DNA from: Rhodanobacteraceae bacterium
Lineage (GTDB): Bacteria; Pseudomonadota; Gammaproteobacteria; Xanthomonadales; SZUA-5
Length of the DNA stretch: 64,000 nucleotides
Assembly (NCBI GenBank): GCA_016713135.1
Contig: JADJPR010000022.1
Coordinates: forward strand, 248,001 to 312,000
Direction of reading: 5' to 3'
Made by a program: the position numbers and the translations under genes. The notes under the pieces were generated by a model that worked only from the letters and a program-made list of their open reading frames with translations, did not search any database and had not been told where the DNA came from. How positions within the stretch are numbered: the stretch's first letter is position 1; the number at the start of each line of letters is the position of its first letter. Below, one piece after another: positions 10,101 through 20,400 of this stretch.

Positions 10101-10584
10101 GGCTGCCGCTCTGCACGTTCACGCCGTGTCCGCCATTGCTTCCGTTCACGCGGAAGCCGTGGATGCTCAGGCCACGCAGGCTGACCGTGCCGCTGGTATT
10201 GACGATGATCCCGCTCGTGCCCAGTGGTGCCGAGCCGCCCTGGATGACGATGCGCAGCACCGCATTGCTGGTGCCATTGCTGGCGCTGTTGGCGACCGCG
10301 CCCGGCTGGGTGTTGCCCTCGATGTTGAGATTGCCCTGAGTGATCGCGGGCAGGGCGGTGGTCGGCTGGATCGTGTGTGTGCCGCCGCCCGGGATGTTGA
10401 AGAAGATCCGGTCGTTGGTGCCGTTGCTGTTGCTCAGGTTGATTGCCTGGCGCAGAGAACAGGCGGCGACGCCATCGCAAGTGCTCACGGTGCCGGCGTC
10501 GCCCGCGTTGGTCACGACCAGATCGGCTGCCGCAAGCGGTGCGGCTGCAAGCGTCCACAGGATGAGCGCAACTTGTCGGTTCAC
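7171..10584 (-). CDS. Large secreted beta-helix protein with two CSLREA-type units; reading frame broken twice
   Basis: The GTG at 10584, with a GAGGA-type ribosome site, starts a signal peptide (VNRQVALILWTLAAAPLAAA). Unit one (10584 to about 9228) has CSLRQAINLSNSNG, a GGGTHTIQP motif and NGIFVSGGATNVSNNLIGL-type beta-helix repeats. The frame then breaks at a run of four G (9224-9227); adding one base gives LDITPLPASVFQAF. Unit two (to about 8039) repeats the pattern with CSLREAIVAANGAAN and ATIIDGYSQPGSS. A second break near 8038-8039 leads into the third frame, which has RIRFCAIAQTLNGDRG and cadherin/Ig-like sequence down to TIIVRATDNCGAV. The final residues before 7171 look non-coding, so the true end may be near 7240. 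Probably one intact surface or secreted protein of about 1,100 residues carrying two single-base deletions in this sequence. Confidence 0.65.
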
Positions 10585-10715
10585 GGTCGATTCCTCGCTG
10601 CCCTTGGGTGGCGAGAAATCTGCACAGGATTGCGCCGCGACGTTTGCCACCAGCGTGCAAGCGCTTGTCGCGAGGTTGCAAGACATCCGGGCCGGGCTCC
10701 GCGGAAGGCGCGGCA

Positions 10716-10880
10716 CTAGTGTGGTGTTCCGTAATTAAGTTGAAGAAATTTCCGATGAATTTTGCGGCGAGGCAAGGCGAGAGGAGGAGTCATAGCAGGG
10801 CTATGGCGACGACGAGCAACGCCGCATCGGCGCAAAAGGCGCGGAAATAATTCAAGGTAATTACGGAACACCACACTAGG
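10716..10880. mobile_element. MITE-like element with 29-bp terminal inverted repeats, probable TA target duplication
   Basis: The left end reads CTAGTGTGGTGTTCCGTAAT and the right end is its reverse complement; the inverted arms extend 29 bp with two mismatches. Inside, the two halves continue as an imperfect inverted repeat around a central CATAGCAGGGCTATG. The element carries no gene. If the arms start at GTGTGG, both sides are flanked by TA, as expected for insertion by IS630/Tc1-mariner-type transposases. It sits between the beta-helix gene start and a small membrane-protein gene. Non-autonomous status is inferred from its size; no transposase is present in the window. Confidence 0.7.
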
Positions 10881-10971
10881 GAATGGCTTCCACGCCTGTC
10901 ACTGGATGGGCTGGCCTTCGCGGGAGCCGAAGTAAGATGCATCATCCCTCGACCATTTCCGGGGAGCAGGC

Positions 10972-11151
10972 ATGGATCCTTACACCATCCGAACCGCCGG
11001 CATCGGTTGGGGAACCCTGTCCCTGATCAACGCCGGGCTGGCGCAATCCAAGGGCCGTTCCGGACTTGGCTGGTGGCTCGGGTCGCTGTTCCTGGGCCCG
11101 GTCGCGACCTTCCTGATCGTGGTGTTGCCGCGATCCGACGGCGCGCGCTGA
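10972..11151 (+). CDS. Small membrane protein, 59 residues
   Basis: ATG at 10972 is preceded by GGGGAGCAGG. The protein begins MDPYTIRTAGIGWGTLSLIN, then has INAGLAQSKGRSGLGWWLGS and a hydrophobic end LFLGPVATFLIVVLP. The pattern of a short N-terminal helix, a Ser/Gly/Lys-Arg turn and a Trp/Leu/Gly-rich membrane segment resembles small proteins of this order that are sometimes mislabelled as antitermination proteins in databases. Function unknown; predicted inner-membrane location. It stands alone, just after the MITE-like element, and convergent with the methyltransferase gene. Coding status rests on the good start signal and coherent amphipathic sequence. Confidence 0.55.
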   Translation: MDPYTIRTAGIGWGTLSLINAGLAQSKGRSGLGWWLGSLFLGPVATFLIVVLPRSDGAR

Positions 11152-11243
11152 TCGACCCGACTCCCGCCCGGATCAGCGAGGTACGGAACGACATCCCGGC
11201 AAGCATGGCCGACGGGGGCTCCCGCACCTGCCATCCGCTTCGC

Positions 11244-12065
11244 TCAGTCCTGGACCTTCCTGAAAATCGACCCGTCGCCGCTGACGACGTCCACGCGCTC
11301 GCAGTTGCGATCGAACCGGGCTGGGTAGTCCGTCGCGATCCGGCCTTCATCGAGCACCACATACTTGCCGGCGACCGACGTGTCCCGGAAGAAGTACTGG
11401 GTATGGTGAATCACCAGCAGCCCGGTGCGGCGCAGGTACGAATCAAGTTCAGCGACCTGCCGATCAAAGCGTTCGAACGGGTAGGAGTTTTTCAGGCTGG
11501 TCAGTCGCTTGGCTTCGACCAGTCGCGGCGTGCGCTGCAGCACCGCCATGCAGAACACCAGATCGAACGGCCCGTGCGCAGCGATGGCCGTCGGCTCGGA
11601 CAGGACGAACGCCATGCGCGCGTCCACCGGCTGACGACGACACTGTGCGAGGCTCTCCGGATTGATGTCGGCGCCGACGATATAGGCGTCGGGAAAATAC
11701 TGGCGCAGGGTGATGACTTCTTCGCCGGACGAACAACCGAAGGACAGAATCCTGAGATCCTGACGAGCCACGCAGAGATCGCGGCACGCGCCAAAGATCT
11801 GCGGATAACGGTTCATGCAGGTCAGCGCTGCCGTCTGGTGCAACCGCTCCGGGTGGAACCACCTGAGCAAGGTGGTTGCACGATAGCGACGATTCAAAGC
11901 GAACATCCAGAACGGGCGAACCGACCCGCGCGCAGCGTCGAAAACCCGGATTGCGAGTCTGACGACCGGATTACCGGTCTGGCGCTGGGCTCGCAGCGTT
12001 GATTTGATCGTGGCAATCAGGGTCATTCGGACGACATGGACTCTGGCTGGCGTGTGACGGAACAT
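11244..12065 (-). CDS. Class I SAM-dependent methyltransferase, CheR-like fold
   Basis: 273 residues from 12065; an internal ATG at 12026 (MTLIATIKSTLR) would give 260. The core is a Rossmann methyltransferase: motif I is LRILSFGCSSGEEVITLRQY, the acidic end of strand two is YIVGADINPESL, and a later strand is FDLVFCMAVLQRTPR. The FGCSSGEE form of the glycine loop and the ADINPESL segment are close to CheR-type protein methyltransferases, but the N-terminal CheR helical domain is missing, so a small-molecule or other substrate is as likely. Cytoplasmic. No chemotaxis gene is nearby. The gene is convergent with the small membrane-protein gene and divergent from the papain-like gene. Confidence 0.7.
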   Translation of the reverse strand: MFRHTPARVHVVRMTLIATIKSTLRAQRQTGNPVVRLAIRVFDAARGSVRPFWMFALNRRYRATTLLRWFHPERLHQTAALTCMNRYPQIFGACRDLCVARQDLRILSFGCSSGEEVITLRQYFPDAYIVGADINPESLAQCRRQPVDARMAFVLSEPTAIAAHGPFDLVFCMAVLQRTPRLVEAKRLTSLKNSYPFERFDRQVAELDSYLRRTGLLVIHHTQYFFRDTSVAGKYVVLDEGRIATDYPARFDRNCERVDVVSGDGSIFRKVQD

Positions 12066-12230
12066 ACTCGCTCACGCGAGATTCGCACGCATCGTCATCG
12101 GCGGTCACAGCGATGGGAAGACTGCGAATCAGGCATGCCGAGGCTCGGCAACCGCGATTGACCACCGTCAACACGGGTACCGGTAGTGCATCGGACCATG
12201 CCCGATATTGCGCCAAGCCCGGAATCCCAA

Positions 12231-13849
12231 ATGAATGCACGTGCTGGCATCATGGCTGTTTCGGTGGCTGCCTGGGTCGGAACTGTGGCGGCGCAGGCGC
12301 CTGCCTCTTTGCCCGGCATAGAGCCACTGCCGCCGGGCGAGGTGGCTCATACATCTGGCTGGCAAGGGCCGATGACCTACGTGCAGCAGTCGCACGGTAC
12401 CTGCTGGGCCGCCACCGCGTTGATGCTGGTGCGCGCGTATGGCGGCGAGGCCAGCCTCTTCGACTTGGTTGGCGGGATGGGCGAATGGGTGGTTGCCCGC
12501 GACGATGGTGGCGGTGCCTATGGCCTGCCGAATACTGCCAGGCCTATGGACGACTGGTGGAGGTAATGAACGAAGTCACGCCCGGGCGACCGTTCGTGCT
12601 GCGACCCACTCCCTACGGACGACTGTTCGAAAGCGTGATTTCGGCAGCCATGGACACCACGCGAATGGGCGATGTGCTGGCGCAGTGGAAGCCAGCCGCG
12701 CAAAACGGCTTACCGTTCATTCATGCCAGCGCGCGGCATGCCTGGTTGATGCTGCGCCCCGATACCTCGGCGCCGGTGCCGACCTGGGTGGTGCACGATC
12801 CAAAAGGCGGAGCGATCGCTGGGGCGCGAGAATCTGGACGCGGAAACGTGGCTTCGGAAGGCGGGCCTTACTGGGTCGTTGCGCAGGATTGGCTCGAACT
12901 GGCCATGCGCACCAAGAATCCCGGTTACGCATACATCGCCCAGGTGGTTGAACCCAAATGGCCGCCCCTTCCAGAGATCCCGCTGCAGAGTCTGGCTGTC
13001 CCATTTATTGCCGACGACGGCAGTCGCACGCAGGGGCACTTCTGCTTCAAGGTGCGCGCCGACCAGCAGCAGTGCATGGCCTGGAAGCCTTTCGATGAAA
13101 GCACCAGAACCCCCTATGCCTGGAGAAATTGCAGTACCGAAAGGTGCTCAGGCCCGTCGTCGATGCGGATCGCCGCATGGATGGATACCCTCGAGATCAC
13201 GCTCCCGGTTTGGAACTCGGATTCCTCGGCGCAAGTCGTAGGACTGCGCGCTGCGCTCACCTACGGGGGCGGGGTGCCGGCGCCAGTCGCAAGTCTGCGG
13301 GTCCAGAACACCCAGAACATTCCGGCAGGCAGGTCCGAGGACTGGTCGGCCCGACTGAGCAATGTCTGCGCGTTGCGGCAGGCGGATCGCGACGTGGATG
13401 CGCTGCTCGACATCGAGTTGTGGCATGGCGGCAAGCGGATTGATCGCCTTCCGGTGCGCGCAATCCTGGCGCCGCGCCCGACGATTGTCCGGATCACGCC
13501 GGCGCAGCCACGCGGCGGAGATCGGCTGACCATTGAAGGCAGCGGATTTGGCCCCCTGGATCCGGCAAGCGCAGTGGACCTGGACGGCAGCGTGGTTGGC
13601 GTGGAGCGCTGGTCCGAGCGCTCCATCGACGTGACACTGCCAGCCAGCATCCCCGTTTCGGGCACGCTGAAAGTGGCTCCATTGGGCTCCAACTGCGCGG
13701 CAAGCATCGCGCTCACGGTCAGTCAACCGCAGTTCGACTGCGCTCGCCTGCAGCAGGAAAACCCGAACCTGTGCATGTTCGAGGGATCCGATGAGTACTG
13801 GGCGTGCTGTGGAGTCGAGCCCTGGGTGCCAGGTGCGAAGCAGGATTAG
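12231..13849 (+). CDS. Secreted papain-like (C39-type) cysteine peptidase domain joined to an IPT/TIG domain; one frame break
   Basis: ATG at 12231 gives a signal peptide (MNARAGIMAVSVAAWVGTVA, cleavage near AAQA). The first frame carries MTYVQQSHGTCWAATALMLV, the Gln...Cys-Trp-Ala start of papain-like/C39-like peptidases, then stops at 12566. The next frame picks up at about 12528 (PAEYCQAYGRLVEVMNEV) and runs to 13849; one added base joins them. A probable catalytic His follows in SARHAWLMLRPD, with VVHDPKGG after it, the usual order for this fold. The last third has an IPT/TIG immunoglobulin-like domain (PTIVRITPAQPRGGDRLTIE and EGSGFGPL). About 539 residues once repaired. A secreted or envelope peptidase is the best guess; substrate unknown. 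Confidence 0.65.
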
Positions 13850-13850
13850 C

Positions 13851-13866
13851 CCGGACATTCGTCCGG
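13851..13866. terminator. Short hairpin after the papain-like gene
   Basis: CCGGAC-ATTC-GTCCGG, a 6-bp perfect stem with a 4-nt loop, starts two bases after the stop. No U-tract. The remaining gap to the convergent WYL regulator shows nothing else I can name. Confidence 0.3.
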
Positions 13867-14093
13867 AGGCTGGCGATTGCGGTCCCGATTCCCAAACCAG
13901 CACTGGCCGACGGCTGATGCGCTCCTGAGCGTTCCACAATGCCGGGAGTGGGGTCGCCACTTCGGAACGTTGCTTCCGCGACCACGCGCACTCTGTTGCG
14001 ACGAATGACCGTAGCTTGGGCGGATCAGTTCGTTCGCTGCAATGGCTCCGGACGGTATCGAAGGAGCAAGCGGGCGGCCTCCGCGTACGCGGC

Positions 14094-15011
14094 CTATCGC
14101 AGTTCATCCGCCTCGATCACCTCGATCTCCGCCCCCAGGCGCAGGATCTCGCGGACGCCCTGGGCGCCGGATTCTATCCTCAACTCGGTCGTGATCCACC
14201 CCGCCGCGTCCGGCCCCGAAGCGTGCGCCTGTGCGTGCTGCCAGGCGGATGGCTGCTGGTCGCGCAGCAGGCGCATGCCCGCAGTGCTGATGCGCACGCC
14301 CGCCGTGCGTGTCAGCAGCGACTGCTCGAAGGCTTCGACACGCTGCGCCCAGTGCCGCGCCAGGTCGAAGTTGGCAAGGCGCCGGGGATCGGGTTCGCCA
14401 ATGGCCAGCGACCGGATCGATGCGACGTTGTAGGTGCGGGCATCGCCTTGCGCAGCTGCCACGCAGTACCAGTCGCCAGCCTTCATGACCAGCCCCAGGG
14501 GCGTGAGTCGGCGCATGACCAAGCCCTTCCAGCTCTCGTACTCGATCTCGATCTCGCGATCGGTCCACACTGCGGCGGCCAGGGCGCGCAGGACATCGGG
14601 CGTTGGGCGGCGCCCGTACCAGGGGACCGGGTCGAGGTGGAAACGCGCCGCGATCCGGGCGGCAGTGGATCCCTGCGCGTGGGGCAGGCTGGCCAGGATC
14701 TTTTGCCGCACTTCCTCTGGCTGGCGATCGAATCCCAGGGCTTCGGCGGCGCTGGCGATATCCATCAGTCCGAGCAACTCGGACTCCGCACCACTCAGGC
14801 CGGTGAGCCGGGTCTGGTATCCGGCGAGCAGGGCAAACCCACCGCGGCGGCCACGCTCTGCGTAAACCGGCACGCCAGCCGCGGAAAGCTGGTCGACATC
14901 CCGATAAACCGTGCGCACCGTGACACCGAGCTCGGCCGCCAGCGCGACGGCGCTCATGCGCCCGCGCAACTGCAACAGCATCAGGATCGACAGCAGGCGG
15001 CTGGCTCGCAC
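14094..15011 (-). CDS. YafY-type transcriptional regulator (HTH_11 plus WYL domain)
   Basis: 305 residues from a GTG at 15011 with CTGGAGAC upstream. The N-terminus is a DeoR/HTH_11-like winged helix (RLLSILMLLQLRGRMSAVAL, then LGVTVRTVYRDVDQLSAAG). The middle and C-terminal region is a WYL domain: IEIEYESWKGLVMRRLTPLG, GDWYCVAAAQGDARTYNVAS and FDLARHW. These regulators sense a small ligand or nucleic acid through the WYL fold and usually act on adjacent genes. The gene is divergent from the Tat-like exported protein at 15141, with a 129-bp shared promoter region that holds a palindrome (15066-15082). Repression of that neighbour and autoregulation are inferred. Confidence 0.85.
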   Translation of the reverse strand: MRASRLLSILMLLQLRGRMSAVALAAELGVTVRTVYRDVDQLSAAGVPVYAERGRRGGFALLAGYQTRLTGLSGAESELLGLMDIASAAEALGFDRQPEEVRQKILASLPHAQGSTAARIAARFHLDPVPWYGRRPTPDVLRALAAAVWTDREIEIEYESWKGLVMRRLTPLGLVMKAGDWYCVAAAQGDARTYNVASIRSLAIGEPDPRRLANFDLARHWAQRVEAFEQSLLTRTAGVRISTAGMRLLRDQQPSAWQHAQAHASGPDAAGWITTELRIESGAQGVREILRLGAEIEVIEADELR

Positions 15012-15065
15012 CTGGGCAAGTCTCCAGGGAGTTTTCGGGGGTGCATCGACATCCGGCTGGAAATG

Positions 15066-15082
15066 CTGACACAGGTTGTCAG
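15066..15082. promoter_or_regulatory. Candidate operator of the WYL regulator
   Basis: CTGACACAGGTTGTCAG is an inverted repeat with 6-bp arms (CTGACA / TGTCAG) around a short spacer. It lies in the divergent promoter region between the WYL regulator and its neighbour, 55 bp from the regulator start. Position and symmetry suit a homodimeric HTH regulator. Binding is inferred. Confidence 0.45.
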
Positions 15083-15140
15083 GTCATTGCCTGCACGATG
15101 TGGTCACGGCATGAGCCGGAACCCGACGAGGCTGGCAACA

Positions 15141-15722
15141 ATGGACGAACAACGCAGGACCATCCTGGTAGCGAGTGCGGTGGCGATCGGCTCGCAGGCC
15201 CTCTGGCCGGGCCTGGCGCATGGAGGCGAGGCGGAAGACCTTGCAGTCCCCATGCGCCCGGCAACGCCCAGTCCGGGGGAGCCCGGGCAATTCGACTTCC
15301 TGAACGGCGAATGGCGCATCCAGCATCGGCGGCTTCGCGACGGCAGCGCGCAGTGGGATGAGTTCGAGGGCGAAGCCACCTGCTGGAGCATCCTCGGCGG
15401 CGTGATCAGCATCGAGGAGCTGCGCATCCCCAGTCGCAACTTCAGCGGCATGGGCTTGCGCGCGCTGGATGTCGAAAAGCGTCAGTGGGCCGACCACTGG
15501 GTGAATGCGCGCAGCGGAGTCGTTGGCGGCGGCCTTGCCGGCAGCTTCGAAGATGGAAAGGGCCTGTTCTTCAGCGAGGAACAGGACGGAGACCAGGTGA
15601 TCCTCGCCGCGAGTCTGTGGGACCAGATCGAGGCCGGGCGCTGCCGCTGGCGCCAGGCAGTTTCACGCGACGGCGGGCAGACCTGGGAACACAACTGGAT
15701 CATGCACTGGCGCAAGCGGTAG
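15141..15722 (+). CDS. Exported protein of DUF1579-like type, divergent from a WYL regulator
   Basis: 193 residues from the ATG at 15141; an in-frame ATG at 15111 is also possible. The N-terminus is MDEQRRTILVASAVAIGSQA, with an RR pair before a hydrophobic segment, which could be a Sec or Tat signal. The mature part begins FDFLNGEWRIQHRRLRDGS, continues EFEGEATCWSILGGVISIEE and ends SRDGGQTWEHNWIMHWRKR. The pattern of a small beta-barrel-like domain with FLxGxW and paired Trp strands resembles DUF1579/SRPBCC-adjacent proteins often controlled by YafY-family regulators. Exact function unknown. Expression is probably controlled by the divergent regulator. Confidence 0.65.
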   Translation: MDEQRRTILVASAVAIGSQALWPGLAHGGEAEDLAVPMRPATPSPGEPGQFDFLNGEWRIQHRRLRDGSAQWDEFEGEATCWSILGGVISIEELRIPSRNFSGMGLRALDVEKRQWADHWVNARSGVVGGGLAGSFEDGKGLFFSEEQDGDQVILAASLWDQIEAGRCRWRQAVSRDGGQTWEHNWIMHWRKR

Positions 15723-15807
15723 CCGGGTTTCGCCCTGCTTGGCTGCCGGCAACCGACAACCGGCCCGGATCGCCGCATACTCCGGAATTTCCGCCGCACC
15801 CGCCAAC

Positions 15808-17182
<1,375 letters not shown>

Positions 17183-17193
17183 GCTGGAGTGCC

Positions 17194-17246
17194 GCGCAGC
17201 GGTTCTCCGGCGCTCTCTCGCGGCTCGAGCCGGTGAAGCGCTGCGC
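17194..17246. repeat. Imperfect inverted repeat between convergent genes
   Basis: Arms GCGCAGCGGTTCTCCGGC (17194-17211) and its near complement GCCGGTGAAGCGCTGCGC (17229-17246) differ at two positions. The stem sits between the ends of radA and the kinase gene. It may act as a two-way transcription end or be a REP-like dispersed unit. Confidence 0.5.
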
Positions 17247-17291
17247 GCTACAGCGGCTCAAGCCACATCTGGCAAGTTCGCCTGATGGACG

Positions 17292-18632
17292 CTACTCGTC
17301 GACCGGACAGTCTTTGAGCAACTGTTCGTATCGATCCTTGTTCGTGCCCCGTAACCCTTCGCGCGCTTCGGTCTCAGTGCAATCGTAGTCTTCAACCACA
17401 ATCTCATAGAGTTCGGCTGCGCCATCGGGATTTCCGAGTTTGAGCATGGTCCGCGCGGCGCTGAGTTTGTCCACCATCTCGGAACGCTTCACCGCATCCA
17501 GCACTGCCTTCGGGGTACTGACTTTCGGCTTCGGCCAGAACACCACCCCAGCCCCCACAACGACGACCAGCGCCGCAATCGCGCCGTACAGCGCGACCGG
17601 CTTGGCCTTTTCCGTCGGAACCGCGGCGGGCGTACCAGTGGCGGGTGTCGCCACGGCTTCGATCGGCTTCGAAACCGCCGTGGCCGCATACGGATTGTGC
17701 GGCCCGGTGGGCGCATTGACCGTGGTTGCGCCGGCGGTGTCGCTGGCGGCGAGTTTCTTCAGCTTCTCCTGCAGCGGCGAGGACACCGTGGTGTCGACCC
17801 GGCGGGTGGCGGGTTCCGCCGCGGAAGGCGCGCCGGCGCGGTGCTTCTTCAGCGCCGCAACCATTTCGTCGGCGTTCTGGTAACGGTCCTTCGGGTCCTT
17901 GGCCAGCAGTTTGTTGACGATCGCCTGGAAGCGCGCGTGCTCGGGCGGCAGCGGCGGCACCGGCTCATAGACGTGGGCGTAGGACACGGCGAAGGTGTCG
18001 CGGCCCTCGAACACCTTATGCCCGGTCAGCATCTCGTAGAACATCACGCCCATGGCGTAGAGATCGCTGCGGGCGTCGGTGGGCTTGCCCATGCAGCGCT
18101 CGGGGCTCATGTAGTGCGGCGTGCCGACCACCGCGCCCACCTGGGTGAAGCTGGATTCCGCGTCGCCCTCCTTGGCGATGCCGAAGTCCACCAGCACGGC
18201 CTTGCCGCTCTCGTGGAACATCACGTTCTCGGGCTTGATGTCGCGATGCAGCACGTTCTTCTTGTGCGCATGCCCGAGCGCGCCGCCGATCTGGATCATC
18301 ACCTCGACCGCATCTTCCGGGCGCAATCCCTTCTTGATCCGGTCGGTGAGGTCGCCGCCGGAGAGGATCTCCATCGCCAGGTAGTAGTGCTTGTCGACCA
18401 CACCGCAGGCGAACACCGTGACGATGTTGTCGTGGCTCAGGCCCGCGATGGTGTCGCCTTCGATCTTCAGCGAGGAGAGGAAGGCCTCGTCCGGCGCCGA
18501 GCCCGGCGACACGATCTTGATCGCGACCTCGCGCTTGGGCTGCAACTGGCGCGCGAGATACACCCGCGACATGCCGCCGCGACCGATTTCCTTGGTCAGC
18601 TCGAAATTCGGAATCTGGATCGGTGCATCCAT
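17292..18632 (-). CDS. Membrane-anchored Ser/Thr protein kinase, PknB-like
   Basis: 446 residues. Residues 9-270 are a complete Hanks-type kinase: Gly loop IGRGGMSRVYLA, Lys in EVAIKIV, catalytic loop VLHRDIKPENVMF, DFG in LVDFGIAKEG, and the APE-equivalent MSPERC. All catalytic residues are present. A Pro/Ala/Thr-rich linker follows, then one membrane segment (ALYGAIAALVVVVGAGVVFW, near residue 360) and a short outer segment. There are no PASTA repeats. Bacterial kinases of this type adjust cell-wall, secretion or stress functions. No phosphatase or FHA partner is adjacent. The gene is divergent from the photolyase gene. Confidence 0.9.
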   Translation of the reverse strand: MDAPIQIPNFELTKEIGRGGMSRVYLARQLQPKREVAIKIVSPGSAPDEAFLSSLKIEGDTIAGLSHDNIVTVFACGVVDKHYYLAMEILSGGDLTDRIKKGLRPEDAVEVMIQIGGALGHAHKKNVLHRDIKPENVMFHESGKAVLVDFGIAKEGDAESSFTQVGAVVGTPHYMSPERCMGKPTDARSDLYAMGVMFYEMLTGHKVFEGRDTFAVSYAHVYEPVPPLPPEHARFQAIVNKLLAKDPKDRYQNADEMVAALKKHRAGAPSAAEPATRRVDTTVSSPLQEKLKKLAASDTAGATTVNAPTGPHNPYAATAVSKPIEAVATPATGTPAAVPTEKAKPVALYGAIAALVVVVGAGVVFWPKPKVSTPKAVLDAVKRSEMVDKLSAARTMLKLGNPDGAAELYEIVVEDYDCTETEAREGLRGTNKDRYEQLLKDCPVDE

Positions 18633-18744
18633 CGGGTCGACGGCAGCGGCTGGCTAGGACGCCCGATCATAACCGGGTCGGTGGTCGGGGTTCGACTGTC
18701 GGTCCTTCGCGATCCCGCCACCCGCTGGCCGGCATGCTCCGGCG

Positions 18745-20283
18745 ATGCACATGAAGACCCGACATCTGGTCGTCATTCTCGGCGACCAACTCGACCCCGA
18801 CAGCAGCGCCCTCGACGGCTTCGATCCGGCGCAGGACGCGGTGTGGATGGCCGAAGTCGTCGAAGAATCCACCCATGTGTGGTCGCATCAGGCGCGCATC
18901 GCCTTGTTCCTGTCGGCCATGCGGCATTTCGCGCAATCACTGCGCGAACGCGGCCTGCGGGTGGTTTATCGCAGGCTGGATGAACACTTCGCGGCGAGTC
19001 TCGCCGAGGCGCTGCGGGCCGACCTGGCTGCACTCGATCCGCAGCGCGTGATCATGGCCGAGCCGGGCGACTGGCGCGTGCGCGAGTCGCTGCGGACCGC
19101 GGTGGGCGCTGCAGGCCTGCCGCTGGACGAGCGCCCGGACCGCCACTTCCTGGTCTCGACGGACGAATTCGCAGCGTGGGCGCGCGGGCGCCGCGAGTTC
19201 CGGCTGGAGCATTTCTATCGCCATTTCCGGCGCAAGCTCGGCGTGCTGATGGATGGCGATGAGCCGGTCGGCGGACGCTGGAATTTTGATGCGAACAATC
19301 GCGGCAGCTTCGATGCCCGCGGTCCCGGCTTGCTGCCGCAGCCGCTGCGCTTCGCGCCGGACGAGATCACCCGAGAAGTGGTCGCACTGGTGCGGAAGAG
19401 GTTCGCCGACCACCCCGGCGACCTCGCCACCTTCGACTGGCCGCTGACGCCCATGCAGGCGCAGCAAGCGCTCGACGACTTCATCGCGCATCGGTTGGTC
19501 GCCTTCGGCCGCTACCAGGACGCGATCTGGACCGGCGAGCCCTGGCTGTACCACTCGCGGCTGTCGGCGGCGATGAACCTGAAGCTGATCGATCCGCGCA
19601 CGGTGATCGGGGCGGCCGAGGACGCCTGGCGCGCGGGCAGGGCGCCGATCGAGGCGGTCGAAGGTTTCATCCGCCAGGTGCTCGGCTGGCGCGAGTATGT
19701 GCGCGGGCTCTACTGGCTACGCATGCCGCAGTACCTGGAGGACAACGCGCTCGGCGCGGACGAGCCCTTGCCCGGCTTCTACTGGACCGGAGATACCGAC
19801 ATGGCCTGCCTGCACGATGCGATCGGGCAGACCCTGAAGTTCGGCTATGCGCACCACATCCAGCGGCTGATGGTGACCGGGCTGTTCGCGCTGCTGCTGG
19901 GCGTGCGCCCGCGCGCGCTGCACGAGTGGTACCTGGCGGTCTATGTCGACGCGGTCGAATGGGTGGAACTGCCCAACACCATCGGCATGAGCCAGTATGC
20001 CGACGACGGTTTCATGGCGAGCAAGCCGTATTGCGCCAGCGGCAAGTACATCGAGCGCATGAGCAATGCCTGCGCCGGCTGCCGCTACGACCCAGCCAAG
20101 GCGACCGGAAAGGACGCCTGTCCCTACACCACGCTGTACTGGGACTTCCTGATGCGACACGAAGCGCGGTTCGCACGGCATCCGCGCACGGCCCTGCAGT
20201 GGCGCAACCTGTCGCGGCTGGATCCCGGGCAGCGTCAGACCATCGGGGCGCAGGCCCAGGCACTGCGCGACGCCCTGCGATGA
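18745..20283 (+). CDS. Iron-sulfur cryptochrome/photolyase (FeS-BCP, PhrB-like 6-4 photolyase group)
   Basis: 512 residues (a second ATG at 18751 is also usable). The N-terminus HLVVILGDQLDPDS and the absence of the usual photolyase start mark the DPRP/FeS-BCP branch. The flavin-binding half has EGFIRQVLGWREYVRGLYWL and GFYWTGDTDMACLHDAIGQ. The C-terminus holds the cysteines expected to bind the 4Fe-4S cluster: KPYCASGKYIERMSNACAGC and GKDACPYTTLYWDFL. The best-studied relatives repair 6-4 photoproducts with blue light, using FAD and a lumazine antenna. Cytoplasmic. It stands near radA, but the two genes are separated by the kinase, so linkage may be incidental. Confidence 0.9.
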   Translation: MHMKTRHLVVILGDQLDPDSSALDGFDPAQDAVWMAEVVEESTHVWSHQARIALFLSAMRHFAQSLRERGLRVVYRRLDEHFAASLAEALRADLAALDPQRVIMAEPGDWRVRESLRTAVGAAGLPLDERPDRHFLVSTDEFAAWARGRREFRLEHFYRHFRRKLGVLMDGDEPVGGRWNFDANNRGSFDARGPGLLPQPLRFAPDEITREVVALVRKRFADHPGDLATFDWPLTPMQAQQALDDFIAHRLVAFGRYQDAIWTGEPWLYHSRLSAAMNLKLIDPRTVIGAAEDAWRAGRAPIEAVEGFIRQVLGWREYVRGLYWLRMPQYLEDNALGADEPLPGFYWTGDTDMACLHDAIGQTLKFGYAHHIQRLMVTGLFALLLGVRPRALHEWYLAVYVDAVEWVELPNTIGMSQYADDGFMASKPYCASGKYIERMSNACAGCRYDPAKATGKDACPYTTLYWDFLMRHEARFARHPRTALQWRNLSRLDPGQRQTIGAQAQALRDALR

Positions 20284-20400
20284 GGCGACCGGTGCCGTTC
20301 ATCCGGGCGCATTCGTATGCAGCGGCGGGGTCGGTTGCGCCTGCCGCGCGCTGCGCGTAGGTTGCCGCCGCCTGAGCCTTTCGACCACGATGGGGCGATC

